Positions 34,725-44,300 of a DNA stretch of 64,000 bases are shown piece by piece. This stretch comes from Corynebacterium haematomassiliense. Its GTDB lineage: Bacteria > Actinomycetota > Actinomycetes > Mycobacteriales > Mycobacteriaceae. The notes below the pieces were generated by a model. The model did not search any database. It was given only the letters and a program-made list of their open reading frames with translations, and was not told where the DNA came from. Position 1 is the first letter of the stretch, and each line of letters opens with the position of its first letter. The translations under genes were made by a program, and so were the position numbers. The stretch is from positions 930,001 through 994,000 of the forward strand of contig NZ_JACDTZ010000001.1 of the NCBI RefSeq assembly GCF_013978595.1, read 5' to 3'.

Positions 34725-35132
34725 CTAGCCGTAGGGGTTTTCGCCGCGTTCGAACCGGGCGCGGCGCTGCTTTTGTTCCTCGCGCTTGCGCAGGATGCGC
34801 TCCTGCTCGATTTTCCGGCGCATGCGGTCGGGGTAGCCGGTCTCCTCGACGTCGTAGAGCATGATGCCCAGCATGCCGGCCACCTGGTCGATACCTTTGG
34901 GCCCGCCGATGCGGCGGCGGGTGTAGTTGCCCTTCTCGTCGACGAGGACGACGGACATCTCGTTGACCATCGTTTCCGGCTCGACAAAGCCCTCGACATA
35001 GGACCTGCCGACGACCCAGTCGCGCAGGTACTGCGCATCGTCCGGACGAATCGTCTCCCCCGGCGCGCGGGGAGGTTTAAACGTCGTGGACTTCTTGCCT
35101 TTGCCGAACAGGTTGAACACGTCCCACATCAT
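34725..35132 (-). CDS. Conserved hypothetical protein
   Basis: A 135-residue soluble protein not assigned to a function. The middle (RPDDAQYLRDWVVGRSYVEGFVEPETMVNEMSVVLVDE, rough residues 30-68) looks folded, and the C-terminus is a charged helix rich in Arg/Glu/Gln (ERILRKREEQKQRR). ATG 35132 has GAGGTG six bases upstream. It sits divergently upstream of the E2 gene, where C. glutamicum also has a small hypothetical gene; its 3' end abuts the split hairpin module. Confidence 0.78.
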   Translation of the reverse strand: MMWDVFNLFGKGKKSTTFKPPRAPGETIRPDDAQYLRDWVVGRSYVEGFVEPETMVNEMSVVLVDEKGNYTRRRIGGPKGIDQVAGMLGIMLYDVEETGYPDRMRRKIEQERILRKREEQKQRRARFERGENPYG

Positions 35133-35186
35133 ACGGTGCACCTCGGACAGGAAAGGTCACCCCTTGGGCAACGTGCGGGGCTTATT

Positions 35187-35207
35187 ACAGGTACGCTTTG
35201 TGCCTGT
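35187..35207. promoter_or_regulatory. Palindrome in the sucB promoter, operator candidate
   Basis: ACAGGTAC-GCTTT-GTGCCTGT pairs at 7 of 8 positions and lies between a TTATTA hexamer (35182) and TATAGC (35206), 18 bases apart, directly upstream of the E2 gene. The position is that of a repressor site; the regulator is unknown. Confidence 0.45.
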
Positions 35208-35242
35208 ATAGCTTCCAACGTTTCAATGAGGAGACTTAAGAA

Positions 35243-37351
35243 ATGGCGCACTCAGTTGAGATGCCCGAGCTGGGCGAATCGGTCACCGAAGGCACGATCA
35301 CCACGTGGCTGAAGGAAGTCGGCGACACGGTCGAGGTGGACGAGCCGCTGCTCGAGGTCTCCACCGACAAGGTCGACACCGAAATCCCGTCCCCGGTCGC
35401 AGGCGTAATCCTGGAGATCAAGGCAGACGAGGACGACACCGTTGAGATCGGCGACGTGATCGCCATCATTGGCGACGAGGGCGAGGAAGCAGACTCCTCC
35501 TCCGAAAAGAAGGAAGAGCAGGCCGAGGCTGAGGAGCCGGCCGAGGAGAAGGCTGAGGCGCCGAAGAAGGACGACAAGCCGGCCAAGAAGGCCTCCGGCG
35601 ACGCCACCGACGTTGAGATGCCGGAGCTGGGCGAGTCCGTCACCGAGGGCACCATCACCACCTGGCTGAAGGAAGTCGGCGACGAGGTTGAGGTCGACGA
35701 GCCGCTGCTCGAGGTCTCCACCGACAAGGTCGACACCGAGATCCCGTCCCCGGTTGCCGGCACCCTGATCGAGATCCTGGCTGAAGAGGACGACACCGTC
35801 GAGGTCGGCGATGTCATCGCCCGCGTCGGCGACGCTGATGCTGCAGCAGCTTCCGACGACTCCAACGAGGACGAGGCAGAGGCAGAGGAGCCGGCCGAGG
35901 AGAAGGAAGAGCCCAAGGAAGAGAAGAAGGCCGAGCCGAAGAAGAAGTCTTCCGGCGGTGCAGGCACCAAGGTTGAGATGCCGGAGCTCGGCGAGTCCGT
36001 CACCGAGGGCACCATCACCACCTGGCTGAAGTCCGTCGGCGACATGGTCGAGGTCGACGAGCCGCTGCTCGAGGTCTCCACCGACAAGGTCGACACCGAG
36101 ATCCCGTCCCCGGTCGAGGGCACCATCCTGGAGATCCTGGCCGAGGAAGACGACACCGTAGAGGTCGGCGATGTCATCGTGATCATCGGCGACGCTGACG
36201 CCGCCGTCGAGGAAGACGACGCCGACGAGGCTGAAGAGGCCGAGGCGCCGGCCGAAGAAAAGCCGGAACCGAAGGAAGAGAAGAAGCCGGAGCCGAAGCA
36301 GGAAGAGCCGAAGGCCGAGAAGACCGAGAAGGCTGCATCCACCGACTCCAAGAACTCCTCCGCCAAGGTGAACAACGGCGACAACGTCCCGTACGTCACC
36401 CCGCTGGTGCGCAAGCTCGCCGACAAGCACGGCGTGGACCTGAACACGGTTGAGGGCACCGGCGTCGGCGGCCGCATCCGCAAGCAGGACGTCCTGACTG
36501 CCGCTGAGGGCGGCAAGGCAGAGGGCGCCGCAGCCGCTGCCTCTTCGTCTGCGACGAAGGAACAGGCGGACGCCCCGAAGGGCCCGCGCGCAAACTGGTC
36601 CACCAAGTCCGTGGACCCGGCGAAGGCGGAGCTCATCGGCACCACCCAGCGCGTGAACCGCATCCGCGAGATCACCGCCGCGAAGATGGTGGAGTCCCTG
36701 CAGACCACCGCGCAGCTGACCCACGTGCAGGAGGTCGACGTGACTCGCGTTGCGGAGCTGCGTAAGAAGGTCAAGCCGGCATTCGTCGAGAAGCATGGCG
36801 CAAACATCACCTACCTGGCCTTCTTCATCAAGGCCACGGCAGAGGCGCTGGTGTCCCACCCGAACGTCAACGCCTCCTACGACGCTGACGCGAAGGAGAT
36901 CACCTACCACTCCGACGTCAACATCGGCATCGCTGTGGACACCCCGATGGGCCTGCTGGTACCGGTGATCAAGCAGGTGCAGGACATGAACCTGGCCGAC
37001 ATCGCGAAGGCGATCACGGACCTTGCGTCCCGCGCGCGCGACAAGAAGCTGCGTCCGGACGATCTGTCCGGTGCGACCTTCACCGTGACCAACATCGGTT
37101 CCGAGGGCGCGCTGCTGGATACCCCGGTGCTGACCCCGCCGCAGGCCGGCATCCTGGGCACCGCCGCGATTGAGAAGCGCCCGGTCATCGTGACCGAGGA
37201 CGGCATCGACTCCATCGCGATCCGCCAGATGTGCTACCTGCCGTTCACCTACGATCACCAGCTGATCGACGGTGCGGACGCGGGCCGTTTCGTCACCACG
37301 ATCAAGGACCGCATCGAGCAGGGCGATTTCGAGGCTGATCTCGACATCTAG
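35243..37351 (+). CDS. sucB: 2-oxo acid dehydrogenase E2 (dihydrolipoamide acyltransferase), three lipoyl domains
   Basis: E2 core of pyruvate/2-oxoglutarate dehydrogenase. The gene is called sucB in corynebacteria, though in C. glutamicum it serves as the acetyltransferase (AceF) in a mixed complex. The 702-residue chain has three near-identical lipoyl domains with lipoyl-Lys at about 43, 162 and 282 (each in STDKVDTEIPS), joined by Glu/Lys/Pro/Ala linkers; an E3-binding domain (about 384-420); and the catalytic domain with YDHQLIDGADAG (His672, Asp676). ATG 35243 follows GAGGAG. Confidence 0.95.
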   Translation: MAHSVEMPELGESVTEGTITTWLKEVGDTVEVDEPLLEVSTDKVDTEIPSPVAGVILEIKADEDDTVEIGDVIAIIGDEGEEADSSSEKKEEQAEAEEPAEEKAEAPKKDDKPAKKASGDATDVEMPELGESVTEGTITTWLKEVGDEVEVDEPLLEVSTDKVDTEIPSPVAGTLIEILAEEDDTVEVGDVIARVGDADAAAASDDSNEDEAEAEEPAEEKEEPKEEKKAEPKKKSSGGAGTKVEMPELGESVTEGTITTWLKSVGDMVEVDEPLLEVSTDKVDTEIPSPVEGTILEILAEEDDTVEVGDVIVIIGDADAAVEEDDADEAEEAEAPAEEKPEPKEEKKPEPKQEEPKAEKTEKAASTDSKNSSAKVNNGDNVPYVTPLVRKLADKHGVDLNTVEGTGVGGRIRKQDVLTAAEGGKAEGAAAAASSSATKEQADAPKGPRANWSTKSVDPAKAELIGTTQRVNRIREITAAKMVESLQTTAQLTHVQEVDVTRVAELRKKVKPAFVEKHGANITYLAFFIKATAEALVSHPNVNASYDADAKEITYHSDVNIGIAVDTPMGLLVPVIKQVQDMNLADIAKAITDLASRARDKKLRPDDLSGATFTVTNIGSEGALLDTPVLTPPQAGILGTAAIEKRPVIVTEDGIDSIAIRQMCYLPFTYDHQLIDGADAGRFVTTIKDRIEQGDFEADLDI

Positions 37352-37366
37352 CCCCGGAATGCGCTG

Positions 37367-37395
37367 AACCCGGCACCGTCTTTCGGTGCCGGGTT
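37367..37395 (+). terminator. Terminator of the E2 gene
   Basis: Perfect 12-bp stem AACCCGGCACCG/CGGTGCCGGGTT with a TCTTT loop and a T-rich tail, 15 bases after the stop. Confidence 0.9.
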
Positions 37396-37422
37396 TCGTC
37401 GTTTTTGGCATAAAGTGGCGGT

Positions 37423-39123
37423 ATGGCTGACACGTTCAAATCATTTCGTAACTCCACCGACCACTTCATGCGCGAGGCCCTCGGCGGCCTCGTCGCCGCG
37501 CACCCATGCGCCGAGTGGCATGACGAGGGCTTCGTGGGGCTTTTACTTGACGACGCCACCAAAGGCGAACCCCGAGTAGCCGTCATCTCCGGCGGCGGAT
37601 CGGGCCACGAACCGATGCACGCCGGTTTCATCGGCGCCGGCATGCTGGATGCGGCCTGCCCGGGCCTGCTATTCACCTCCCCCAACGCGGTGCAGATCGG
37701 CGCGGCCACGGAGTGGGCCAACCGCGGCGCGGGCGTGGTGCACGTGGTGAAGAACTACACCGGCGACGTGATGAACTTCACCGTCGCCGCGAACCACGCC
37801 GACGCTGAGGTGGCGCAGGTGCTTGTGGACGACGACGTTGCCACCGAGATCGACAACGACGACTCGCCGGGCCGCCGCGGCACGGGTGCCACGGTGATCG
37901 TGGAGAAGATCGCCGGCGCTGCGGCGGCGCGGGGCGACGACCTGCAGGCGGTGGCTGAGGTTGCCCAGCGCGCGGCGGATCAGTCGCGAAGCATGGCGGT
38001 GGCGCTGCAGCCGGGCCACTCCCCGACCTCGGACCGCGCGACGTTCGACTTGGGCGAAGGCCAGATCGAGATCGGCGTGGGCATCCACGGCGAGCCGGGC
38101 GTGGAGCGCCGCGACATTGCTGGCGCGCAGCTGACCGCCGCCGCGCTGGTGGAAGAGCTCCTGGATAGCATCCTGTCCTCGCTGCGCGACGCGGGCGTCA
38201 AGGGCGAGGACGTCATGCTCTTCGTCAACGGCCTGGGTGGTACGAGCCAGCTGGAGCAGGACCTGGTCTTCGGCGAGGCGGTCAAGCAGCTGACGCAACG
38301 GGGGCTGAAGGTGCGCCGCGGGATGCGCGGCACGCTAGTGACCTCGCTGAACATGGCGGGCATTTCACTCACGGTCACCGTCGTCGACGACGAGCTGATC
38401 CAGCTCATCGACGCCGACACCGCCGCGCCCGCTTGGCCCGGCACCGTCGCCGATCCGGAGTACGCCGACGCGCGCATGGTCGACGACGAAACCCAGCCGG
38501 ATTCCGGCGAGGAAAACACCTGGCTGACCGGCTTTGTGGAGCGCCTCGCCGCCAGCTACGACGACCTGACGGCCCTGGACCGGGAGGCCGGCGACGGCGA
38601 CTTCGGTCAGAATATGGAGGCGGCCTTTGGTGACGTCGATAGGCCTGTGCGGGGCGCGGATGCAGAGGTGCTGAATTTCTTCGCTCACCGCATGCTGGTG
38701 CGCGCCGGCGGCACCTCCGGCGCGGTGCTGGGCACGCTCTTCCGACAGATGGCGGACGCGTTCGAGGACGCCGGCGTGGATTCACGCGACGCGGACGGCG
38801 CCGCGTTTGCCGGGGCGCTGGCGGAGGGGCTTAAGCGCGGCGTCGACGCCATTACCGAGCTCGGCGGCGCGAAGGAGGGCGACAACACGCTCGTCGACGC
38901 CCTCGCACCGGCCGCCCGCGCCGCCAAGGACGCCACCGGCAGCGTCGACGAGGTGCTCGCGCACGTCTTCGCCCCGGCGGTCGAGGGCGCGAAGGCGACC
39001 CGCGGCATGCAGGCGAAAAAGGGCCGGGCGTCCTACCTCGGCGAGAGCGCGAAAGACGTGCCGGATCCGGGCGCGATCGCGGTGACGTGGCTGTTCGGAA
39101 ACGCGGGTGTAGATGAGTTCTAA
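37423..39123 (+). CDS. dak: ATP-dependent dihydroxyacetone kinase (DhaK-DhaL fusion)
   Basis: Phosphorylates dihydroxyacetone (or glyceraldehyde) with ATP. The 566-residue protein joins a DhaK domain (about 1-330; ISGGGSGHEPMH and the substrate-binding His in GVGIHGEPG) to a DhaL domain (about 355-566; DREAGDGDFGQNM, whose Asp residues bind Mg-ATP, and GGTSGAVLG). This is the single-chain ATP-using form, not the PTS-linked form. It is inserted between E2 and the glycine cleavage genes, behind the E2 terminator, so probably has its own promoter. Confidence 0.93.
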   Translation: MADTFKSFRNSTDHFMREALGGLVAAHPCAEWHDEGFVGLLLDDATKGEPRVAVISGGGSGHEPMHAGFIGAGMLDAACPGLLFTSPNAVQIGAATEWANRGAGVVHVVKNYTGDVMNFTVAANHADAEVAQVLVDDDVATEIDNDDSPGRRGTGATVIVEKIAGAAAARGDDLQAVAEVAQRAADQSRSMAVALQPGHSPTSDRATFDLGEGQIEIGVGIHGEPGVERRDIAGAQLTAAALVEELLDSILSSLRDAGVKGEDVMLFVNGLGGTSQLEQDLVFGEAVKQLTQRGLKVRRGMRGTLVTSLNMAGISLTVTVVDDELIQLIDADTAAPAWPGTVADPEYADARMVDDETQPDSGEENTWLTGFVERLAASYDDLTALDREAGDGDFGQNMEAAFGDVDRPVRGADAEVLNFFAHRMLVRAGGTSGAVLGTLFRQMADAFEDAGVDSRDADGAAFAGALAEGLKRGVDAITELGGAKEGDNTLVDALAPAARAAKDATGSVDEVLAHVFAPAVEGAKATRGMQAKKGRASYLGESAKDVPDPGAIAVTWLFGNAGVDEF

Positions 39124-39197
39124 ATCGGGCTTTCTGGGGCTGAGAAACAGCTAAGCTGTCGCGTGGTTATCACGACCCGATTTTCAAGGAGCCCCAG

Positions 39198-42011
39198 TTG
39201 GATTACATCTCCCGCCATATCGGCCCAGACCAGGCAGAACAGCAGAAAATGCTGGATGCTCTGGGTTACGATTCCATCGATGCGCTGATCAACGCCGCGG
39301 TGCCCTCCGGCATCCTGGCGGACAAGCCGCTCGACCTGCCGGAGGCGTTGACGGAGTACGAAGCCCAGGCCCGCCTGCGCGAGCTCGCAGACAAGAACAC
39401 CGTGCTGCGCGCGTTCTACGGCCAGGGCTTCTCCTCCACCCTGACCCCGCCCGTGATCCGCCGAGGTGTGGTGGAGGACGCCGGCTGGTACACGGCCTAC
39501 ACGCCGTACCAGGCCGAGATTTCGCAGGGCCGCCTTGAGGCGCTGCTGAACTTCCAGACCATGGTGCAAGATCTCACCGGCCTGGACATCGCGAACGCTT
39601 CGCTTCTCGACGAAGCATCCGCCGCCGCCGAAGCCGTCGGCCTGATGTCGCGTGTGGTGAAGAAGGGCCGCCGGGTGCTCCTGGATTCGCGCCTGCACCC
39701 GCAGGTGATCACAGTCGCCTCCGAGCGCGCCCGCGCGATCGACCTAGAGGTCGAGGTGGCCAACCTGGCCGAGGGCGTGGTCGGCGAGGACCTCGTCGGC
39801 GCCGTGTTCGCCTACCCGGGCACCGAGGGCGACATCGTGGACCCGCGCCCGGTGATCGAGGCGATCCACGAGCGCGGCGGCCTGGTCGCCGTCGATGCCG
39901 ATATCCTGGCTCTGACGCTGCTTGAGTCCCCCGGCGAGTTCGGCGCGGACATCGCCATCGGCACCACGCAGCGCTTCGGCGTGCCGCTGTTCTACGGCGG
40001 CCCGCACGCGGCCTACATGGCGGTGCGCGAGAAGCTGCAGCGCCAGATGCCGGGCCGCCTGGTGGGCGTGTCCAAGGACGCCGAGGGCTACCCCGCCTAC
40101 CGCCTGGCGCTGCAGACGCGCGAGCAGCACATCCGCCGCGAGCGCGCCACCTCCAACATCTGCACCGCGCAGGCGCTTTTGGCCGTCACGGCGTCGATGT
40201 ACGCCGTCTACCACGGCCCTGAAGGCTTGAAGGACATCGCGCGTGCGGTGCATAAGCGCGCCACAGACTTCGCCGCGTCGCTCGAGGCTGCCGGCGTGAA
40301 AGTCAAGCACGCCGAATTCTTCGACACGGTGGCGGTTGAGGTTGCGGGGGCAGCGGAGGTCGTCGCAAAGCTTGCGGATGCAGGCTACCTGGTCCGCGCA
40401 ATCGACGAGACCACCGTCGGTGTCTCCTTCGGCGAGGACACCACCGACGCCGACGTCGAGGCGCTGCTGGCGGGCTTCGGGGCGAAGACCGCTGAGGGCG
40501 CCGCGCGCATCCCGGCGGCGCTGGAGCGCACCACCGAGTTCCTCACCCACGAGACGTTCAACCGCATCCACTCCGAGACGCAGATGATGCGCTACATCCG
40601 CGCGCTCGGCGACAAGGACCTCGCGCTGGACCGCACGATGATCCCGCTGGGCTCGTGCACCATGAAGCTCAACCCCACCGCTGGCCTGGAGGCGATCACC
40701 TGGCCGGGCTTCGCCAACGTGCACCCCTACACCCCCGACGAGTACACCGCGGGGTGGCGCGAGCTTATCGACGAAATCCGCGCCTGGCTCGTGGCAATCA
40801 CCGGTTACGCCGAGGTGTCAGTGCAGCCGAACTCCGGCGCGACCGGCGAGCTGGCCGGCCTTCTGGCCATCCGCGCGTACCACGTGGCCAACGGCGACAC
40901 CGAGCGCGACATCTGCCTCATCCCGGCCTCGGCACACGGCACGAACGCGGCGTCGGCGACGCTGGCGAACCTTCGCGTCGTGGTGGTGAAGACCGCCGAC
41001 GACGGCTCGATCGACCTTGAGGACCTGGACGCGAAGCTGGAAAAGCACGCCGACGCCGTGGCCGCGATCATGCTCACCTACCCGTCCACGCACGGCGTGT
41101 ACGAGGAAGACGTGCGCGTGGTCTGCGACAAGGTGCACGCGGCCGGCGGGCAGGTCTACATCGACGGCGCGAACATGAACGCCCTGACTGGCATCGCGCG
41201 CCCGGGCGACTTCGGCGGCGACGTCTCGCACCTGAACCTGCACAAGACGTTCACCATCCCGCACGGCGGCGGCGGCCCGGGCGTGGGCCCGATCGGCGTG
41301 GGCGAGCACCTCATCCCGTTCCTGCCGGGCGACCCGACCGCCGCGGACGGCGAGGGCGGCGTGCCGGTGACCTCCACCCTGTACGGCTCGGCGGGCGTGC
41401 TGCCGATTTCCTGGTCGTACATCGCCATGTCCGGTGCCGCCGGCCTGCGCAGCGCCACCGAACACGCCGTGCTGGGCGCGAACTACATCGCACGCGCGCT
41501 GAACGACTCCTACCCGGTGCTCTACACCGGCAACGACGGCCTGGTCGGCCACGAGTGCATTCTGGACCTGCGCGAACTTACCGACGCCTCCGGGGTCACC
41601 GCAGCCGATGTGGCCAAGCGCCTGATCGACTACGGCTTCCACGCCCCCACCCTCGCCTTCCCGGTCGCGGGCACGCTGATGGTGGAGCCGACCGAGTCCG
41701 AGGACCTGGCCGAGCTGGACCGCTTCATCGAGGCGATGCGCTCCATCCGCGCCGAGATCCAGGAGATCATCGACGGCGAAGTCGAATACGAGCAGTCCGT
41801 CGTGCACAACGCGCCGTTCACCGCCGCCAGCGTGATCCGCTCGGAATGGCCGTACGAGTTCACCCGCGAGAAGGCTGCCTACCCGGTTGCCTCGCTGGTG
41901 CACGCGAAGTACTTCCCGCCGGTGCGTCGCATCGACGAAGCCTTCGGCGACCGCAACCTCCAGTGCGCCTGCCCGCCGCCGGAAGCCTTCGACATCGAAA
42001 CCGAATCCTAA
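39198..42011 (+). CDS. gcvP: Glycine dehydrogenase (decarboxylating), P protein
   Basis: PLP-dependent P protein of the glycine cleavage system, decarboxylating glycine and loading aminomethyl on GcvH. The 937-residue protein starts DYISRHIGPD and contains the N- and C-terminal halves of the homodimeric form; the PLP Lys is in SHLNLHKTFTIPHGGGGPG. TTG start at 39198 has AAGGAG six bases upstream. First gene of a gcvP-gcvT-gcvH unit. The upstream 74 bases are too short for a glycine riboswitch. Confidence 0.96.
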   Translation: MDYISRHIGPDQAEQQKMLDALGYDSIDALINAAVPSGILADKPLDLPEALTEYEAQARLRELADKNTVLRAFYGQGFSSTLTPPVIRRGVVEDAGWYTAYTPYQAEISQGRLEALLNFQTMVQDLTGLDIANASLLDEASAAAEAVGLMSRVVKKGRRVLLDSRLHPQVITVASERARAIDLEVEVANLAEGVVGEDLVGAVFAYPGTEGDIVDPRPVIEAIHERGGLVAVDADILALTLLESPGEFGADIAIGTTQRFGVPLFYGGPHAAYMAVREKLQRQMPGRLVGVSKDAEGYPAYRLALQTREQHIRRERATSNICTAQALLAVTASMYAVYHGPEGLKDIARAVHKRATDFAASLEAAGVKVKHAEFFDTVAVEVAGAAEVVAKLADAGYLVRAIDETTVGVSFGEDTTDADVEALLAGFGAKTAEGAARIPAALERTTEFLTHETFNRIHSETQMMRYIRALGDKDLALDRTMIPLGSCTMKLNPTAGLEAITWPGFANVHPYTPDEYTAGWRELIDEIRAWLVAITGYAEVSVQPNSGATGELAGLLAIRAYHVANGDTERDICLIPASAHGTNAASATLANLRVVVVKTADDGSIDLEDLDAKLEKHADAVAAIMLTYPSTHGVYEEDVRVVCDKVHAAGGQVYIDGANMNALTGIARPGDFGGDVSHLNLHKTFTIPHGGGGPGVGPIGVGEHLIPFLPGDPTAADGEGGVPVTSTLYGSAGVLPISWSYIAMSGAAGLRSATEHAVLGANYIARALNDSYPVLYTGNDGLVGHECILDLRELTDASGVTAADVAKRLIDYGFHAPTLAFPVAGTLMVEPTESEDLAELDRFIEAMRSIRAEIQEIIDGEVEYEQSVVHNAPFTAASVIRSEWPYEFTREKAAYPVASLVHAKYFPPVRRIDEAFGDRNLQCACPPPEAFDIETES

Positions 42012-42020
42012 GGAGAACCA

Positions 42021-43094
42021 ATGCCACAGACCCCGCTGCATGCCACCCACGAGAAGCTCGGCGCCAGTTTCACCGACTTCAGCGGCTGGGAGATGCCGTT
42101 GAAGTACGGCTCGGAGCTGGAGGAGCACCGCGCCGTCCGCAACGACGTGGGCATCTTCGACCTGTCCCACATGGGCGAGATCACCGTCCAGGGCCCCGAC
42201 GCCGCCGCGTTTTTGGACTACACCCTCATCTCCGACTTCTCCGCGCTGAAAGACGGCAAGGCGAAGTACTCCATGATCGTCGCCGAGGACGGCGGCATCC
42301 TGGACGACCTGATCACCTACCGCTTCAGCGAGAACCACTTCATGGTCGTGCCCAACGCCGCGAACACCGCCGCCGTGTGGGCCGCGTTTGAGGCCCGCAA
42401 GGGCGACTTCGACGTACAGCTGACCAACAATTCGGAATCGTTCGCGCTGGTTGCGGTCCAGGGCCCGCGTGCGCTCGAGGTGCTGGAGCCTTTGCTTAGC
42501 GACGACGCCTCCGCCCTGTCCTACTACTCCGGCGCGTGGATGACCCTCGACGGCGTGGAAACCTTCGTCGCCCGCACCGGCTACACCGGCGAGGACGGCT
42601 TCGAGCTGTTCTGCGCAAGCGATGACGCGCAGAAGGTGTGGGACGCCGTCATCGGCTCCGGCACCCCCTGCGGCCTGGCGGCGCGCGACTCGCTGCGCCT
42701 GGAAGCTTCGATGCCGCTCTACGGCCACGAACTGACCGCCGAGATCACCCCGGTGGAGGCCGGTATGGGCCGCGCGTTTGCCAAGAAGGAAGCGGACTTC
42801 GTGGGCAAGGACGCTTTGCTCGGCCGCGAGCCGAGCGTGGTCATCGCGGGTTTGACCTCCGAGCAGCGCCGCGCCGCCCGCGAGGGCGCCGAGGTCTTCC
42901 TCGCAAGCTCGGACGAGAAGATCGGCGTGGTCACCTCCGGCCAGCCGTCGCCGACGCTAGGCTACCCGGTCGCGCTCGCGCACCTGGACCCGCAGCACGC
43001 GGAAGAGGGCACGGAAGTGGAAATCGACATCCGCGGACGCCGTTACCCGTTTACTATTGCACCGACCCCGTTTTACTCCCGAAAGGACGCATAA
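42021..43094 (+). CDS. gcvT: Glycine cleavage system aminomethyltransferase, T protein
   Basis: Transfers the one-carbon unit from GcvH-bound aminomethyl to tetrahydrofolate and releases ammonia. The 357-residue protein has the GcvT start [19 protein letters not shown], the folate-binding region with [13 protein letters not shown] and the [13 protein letters not shown] block. ATG 42021 follows AAGGAG, nine bases after gcvP. It contains one GTCGCTAAGCAA motif (reverse strand) encoded by the uncommon codons TTG CTT AGC. Confidence 0.96.
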   Translation: MPQTPLHATHEKLGASFTDFSGWEMPLKYGSELEEHRAVRNDVGIFDLSHMGEITVQGPDAAAFLDYTLISDFSALKDGKAKYSMIVAEDGGILDDLITYRFSENHFMVVPNAANTAAVWAAFEARKGDFDVQLTNNSESFALVAVQGPRALEVLEPLLSDDASALSYYSGAWMTLDGVETFVARTGYTGEDGFELFCASDDAQKVWDAVIGSGTPCGLAARDSLRLEASMPLYGHELTAEITPVEAGMGRAFAKKEADFVGKDALLGREPSVVIAGLTSEQRRAAREGAEVFLASSDEKIGVVTSGQPSPTLGYPVALAHLDPQHAEEGTEVEIDIRGRRYPFTIAPTPFYSRKDA

Positions 43095-43096
43095 CC

Positions 43097-43483
43097 ATGG
43101 AGCTGAAGCCGGACTTCTACTACTCCGAGGACCACGAGTGGATCAACGCCACCCCGGACGAGGCAGCAGGCAAGACTGTGCGCGTGGGCATCACCCACGT
43201 CGCCGCTGACCGCCTCGGCGAGGTCGTCTTCGCTGAGCTTCCGCAGGTGGGCGACACCGTCACCGCCGGCGAGACCTGCGGCGAGATCGAGTCCACCAAG
43301 TCCGTCTCCGACCTGTACTCCCCGGTCACCGGCACGGTCACCGCGGTCAACGAGGACATCGACGGCGCCTACGAGGCCATCAACAACGACCCGTACGGCG
43401 AAGGCTGGCTCTTCGAGGTGGAGGTCGAGGAGGTCGGCCCGCTGATGACCGCCGACGAGTACGCCTCCTCCAACGGCGTCTAA
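43097..43483 (+). CDS. gcvH: Glycine cleavage system H protein
   Basis: Lipoylated carrier of the glycine cleavage system, 128 residues. The lipoyl-Lys lies in [13 protein letters not shown]. Sequence [10 protein letters not shown] at the start and [14 protein letters not shown] near the end are typical. ATG 43097 directly follows the gcvT stop with GAAAGGACG upstream. Lipoylation probably depends on the lipB and lipA genes immediately downstream. Confidence 0.96.
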   Translation: MELKPDFYYSEDHEWINATPDEAAGKTVRVGITHVAADRLGEVVFAELPQVGDTVTAGETCGEIESTKSVSDLYSPVTGTVTAVNEDIDGAYEAINNDPYGEGWLFEVEVEEVGPLMTADEYASSNGV

Positions 43484-43509
43484 ACCGGCGGGGACTAGGG
43501 TCTAAGGGT

Positions 43510-44295
43510 ATGACTGCCCCACGCGACCCGTTTTTCCCCGCCGACAAATCCATCCGAGCCTCAGCCGCGCCCATTGACGTGCGCGAGCTGGGGCTCGTGG
43601 ACTATCAGGAAGCCTGGGACCTCCAGGCAGACATTGCTTCTCGACGGGCCAAAGGCGAACTGCCGGACACAGTGCTAGTGCTCGAGCACCCCTCCACCTT
43701 CACCGCCGGCAAGCGCACGCAGCCGGAGGACATGCCCGACCCCGCCTACCCCGTGCCTGTGGTGCCGGTGGACCGCGGCGGGCGCATCACCTGGCACGGC
43801 GAGGGCCAGCTGGTGGTCTACCCCATCATCAAACTCGCCGAACCGGTGGACGTGGTCGACTACGTGCGCCGTCTCGAAGAGGCGCTCATCCAGGTCGTGC
43901 GGGACGCCGGGGTGACCACGGCGGGCCGTGTCGACGGCCGCTCAGGGGTCTGGGTGCCGGAGGAGACGAAGGCGGTGGACCCGGAGGCGTCGACACGCGA
44001 ACGCAAAATCGCCGCCCTGGGCATCCGCATCACCCGCGGCGTGACCATGCACGGCCTCGCCCTGAACTGCAGCAACACCCTCGAGCACTACGAACACATC
44101 GTCGCCTGCGGCATCGACGACGCCGACGTGACCACCCTGTCGCTCGAACTCGGCCGCGACATCACCCCAGCCGATATGGCCGCGCCGATGGTGCGCGAAC
44201 TCGAGCGCGCGCTGTCCGGCGAGCTGGTCGTGGCGGACCACACATTCGCCACACGACCGGACCCCTCGAAGGGTTTGACACGGAAGGTACGGTGA
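43510..44295 (+). CDS. lipB: Lipoyl(octanoyl) transferase LipB
   Basis: Moves octanoyl from acyl carrier protein to lipoyl-domain Lys. The 261-residue protein has the octanoyl-binding [18 protein letters not shown] block, the Lys of the catalytic dyad in RKIAALGIR and the acyl-thioester Cys in [16 protein letters not shown] 43510; TAGGGT lies eight bases upstream, so it may have a leaderless transcript besides gcv readthrough. The lipA GTG overlaps or follows its stop within six bases. Confidence 0.95.
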   Translation: MTAPRDPFFPADKSIRASAAPIDVRELGLVDYQEAWDLQADIASRRAKGELPDTVLVLEHPSTFTAGKRTQPEDMPDPAYPVPVVPVDRGGRITWHGEGQLVVYPIIKLAEPVDVVDYVRRLEEALIQVVRDAGVTTAGRVDGRSGVWVPEETKAVDPEASTRERKIAALGIRITRGVTMHGLALNCSNTLEHYEHIVACGIDDADVTTLSLELGRDITPADMAAPMVRELERALSGELVVADHTFATRPDPSKGLTRKVR

Positions 44296-44300
44296 GAAGC

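Noticed and set aside
35252..37411. A 719-codon antisense open frame and a 524-codon Ser-rich antisense frame across the E2 gene
   Set aside because: They are shadows of the repetitive, GC-rich lipoyl repeats; no start signal and no recognisable domain, while the plus frame is a complete E2.
39124..39197. Glycine riboswitch before gcvP
   Set aside because: Only 74 bases separate the genes, too short for even a single glycine aptamer plus Shine-Dalgarno, and no conserved segments are seen.
40818..42728. A 636-codon antisense frame across gcvP and gcvT
   Set aside because: His/Arg/Val-rich shadow of high-GC coding sequence; the sense frames are complete enzymes.
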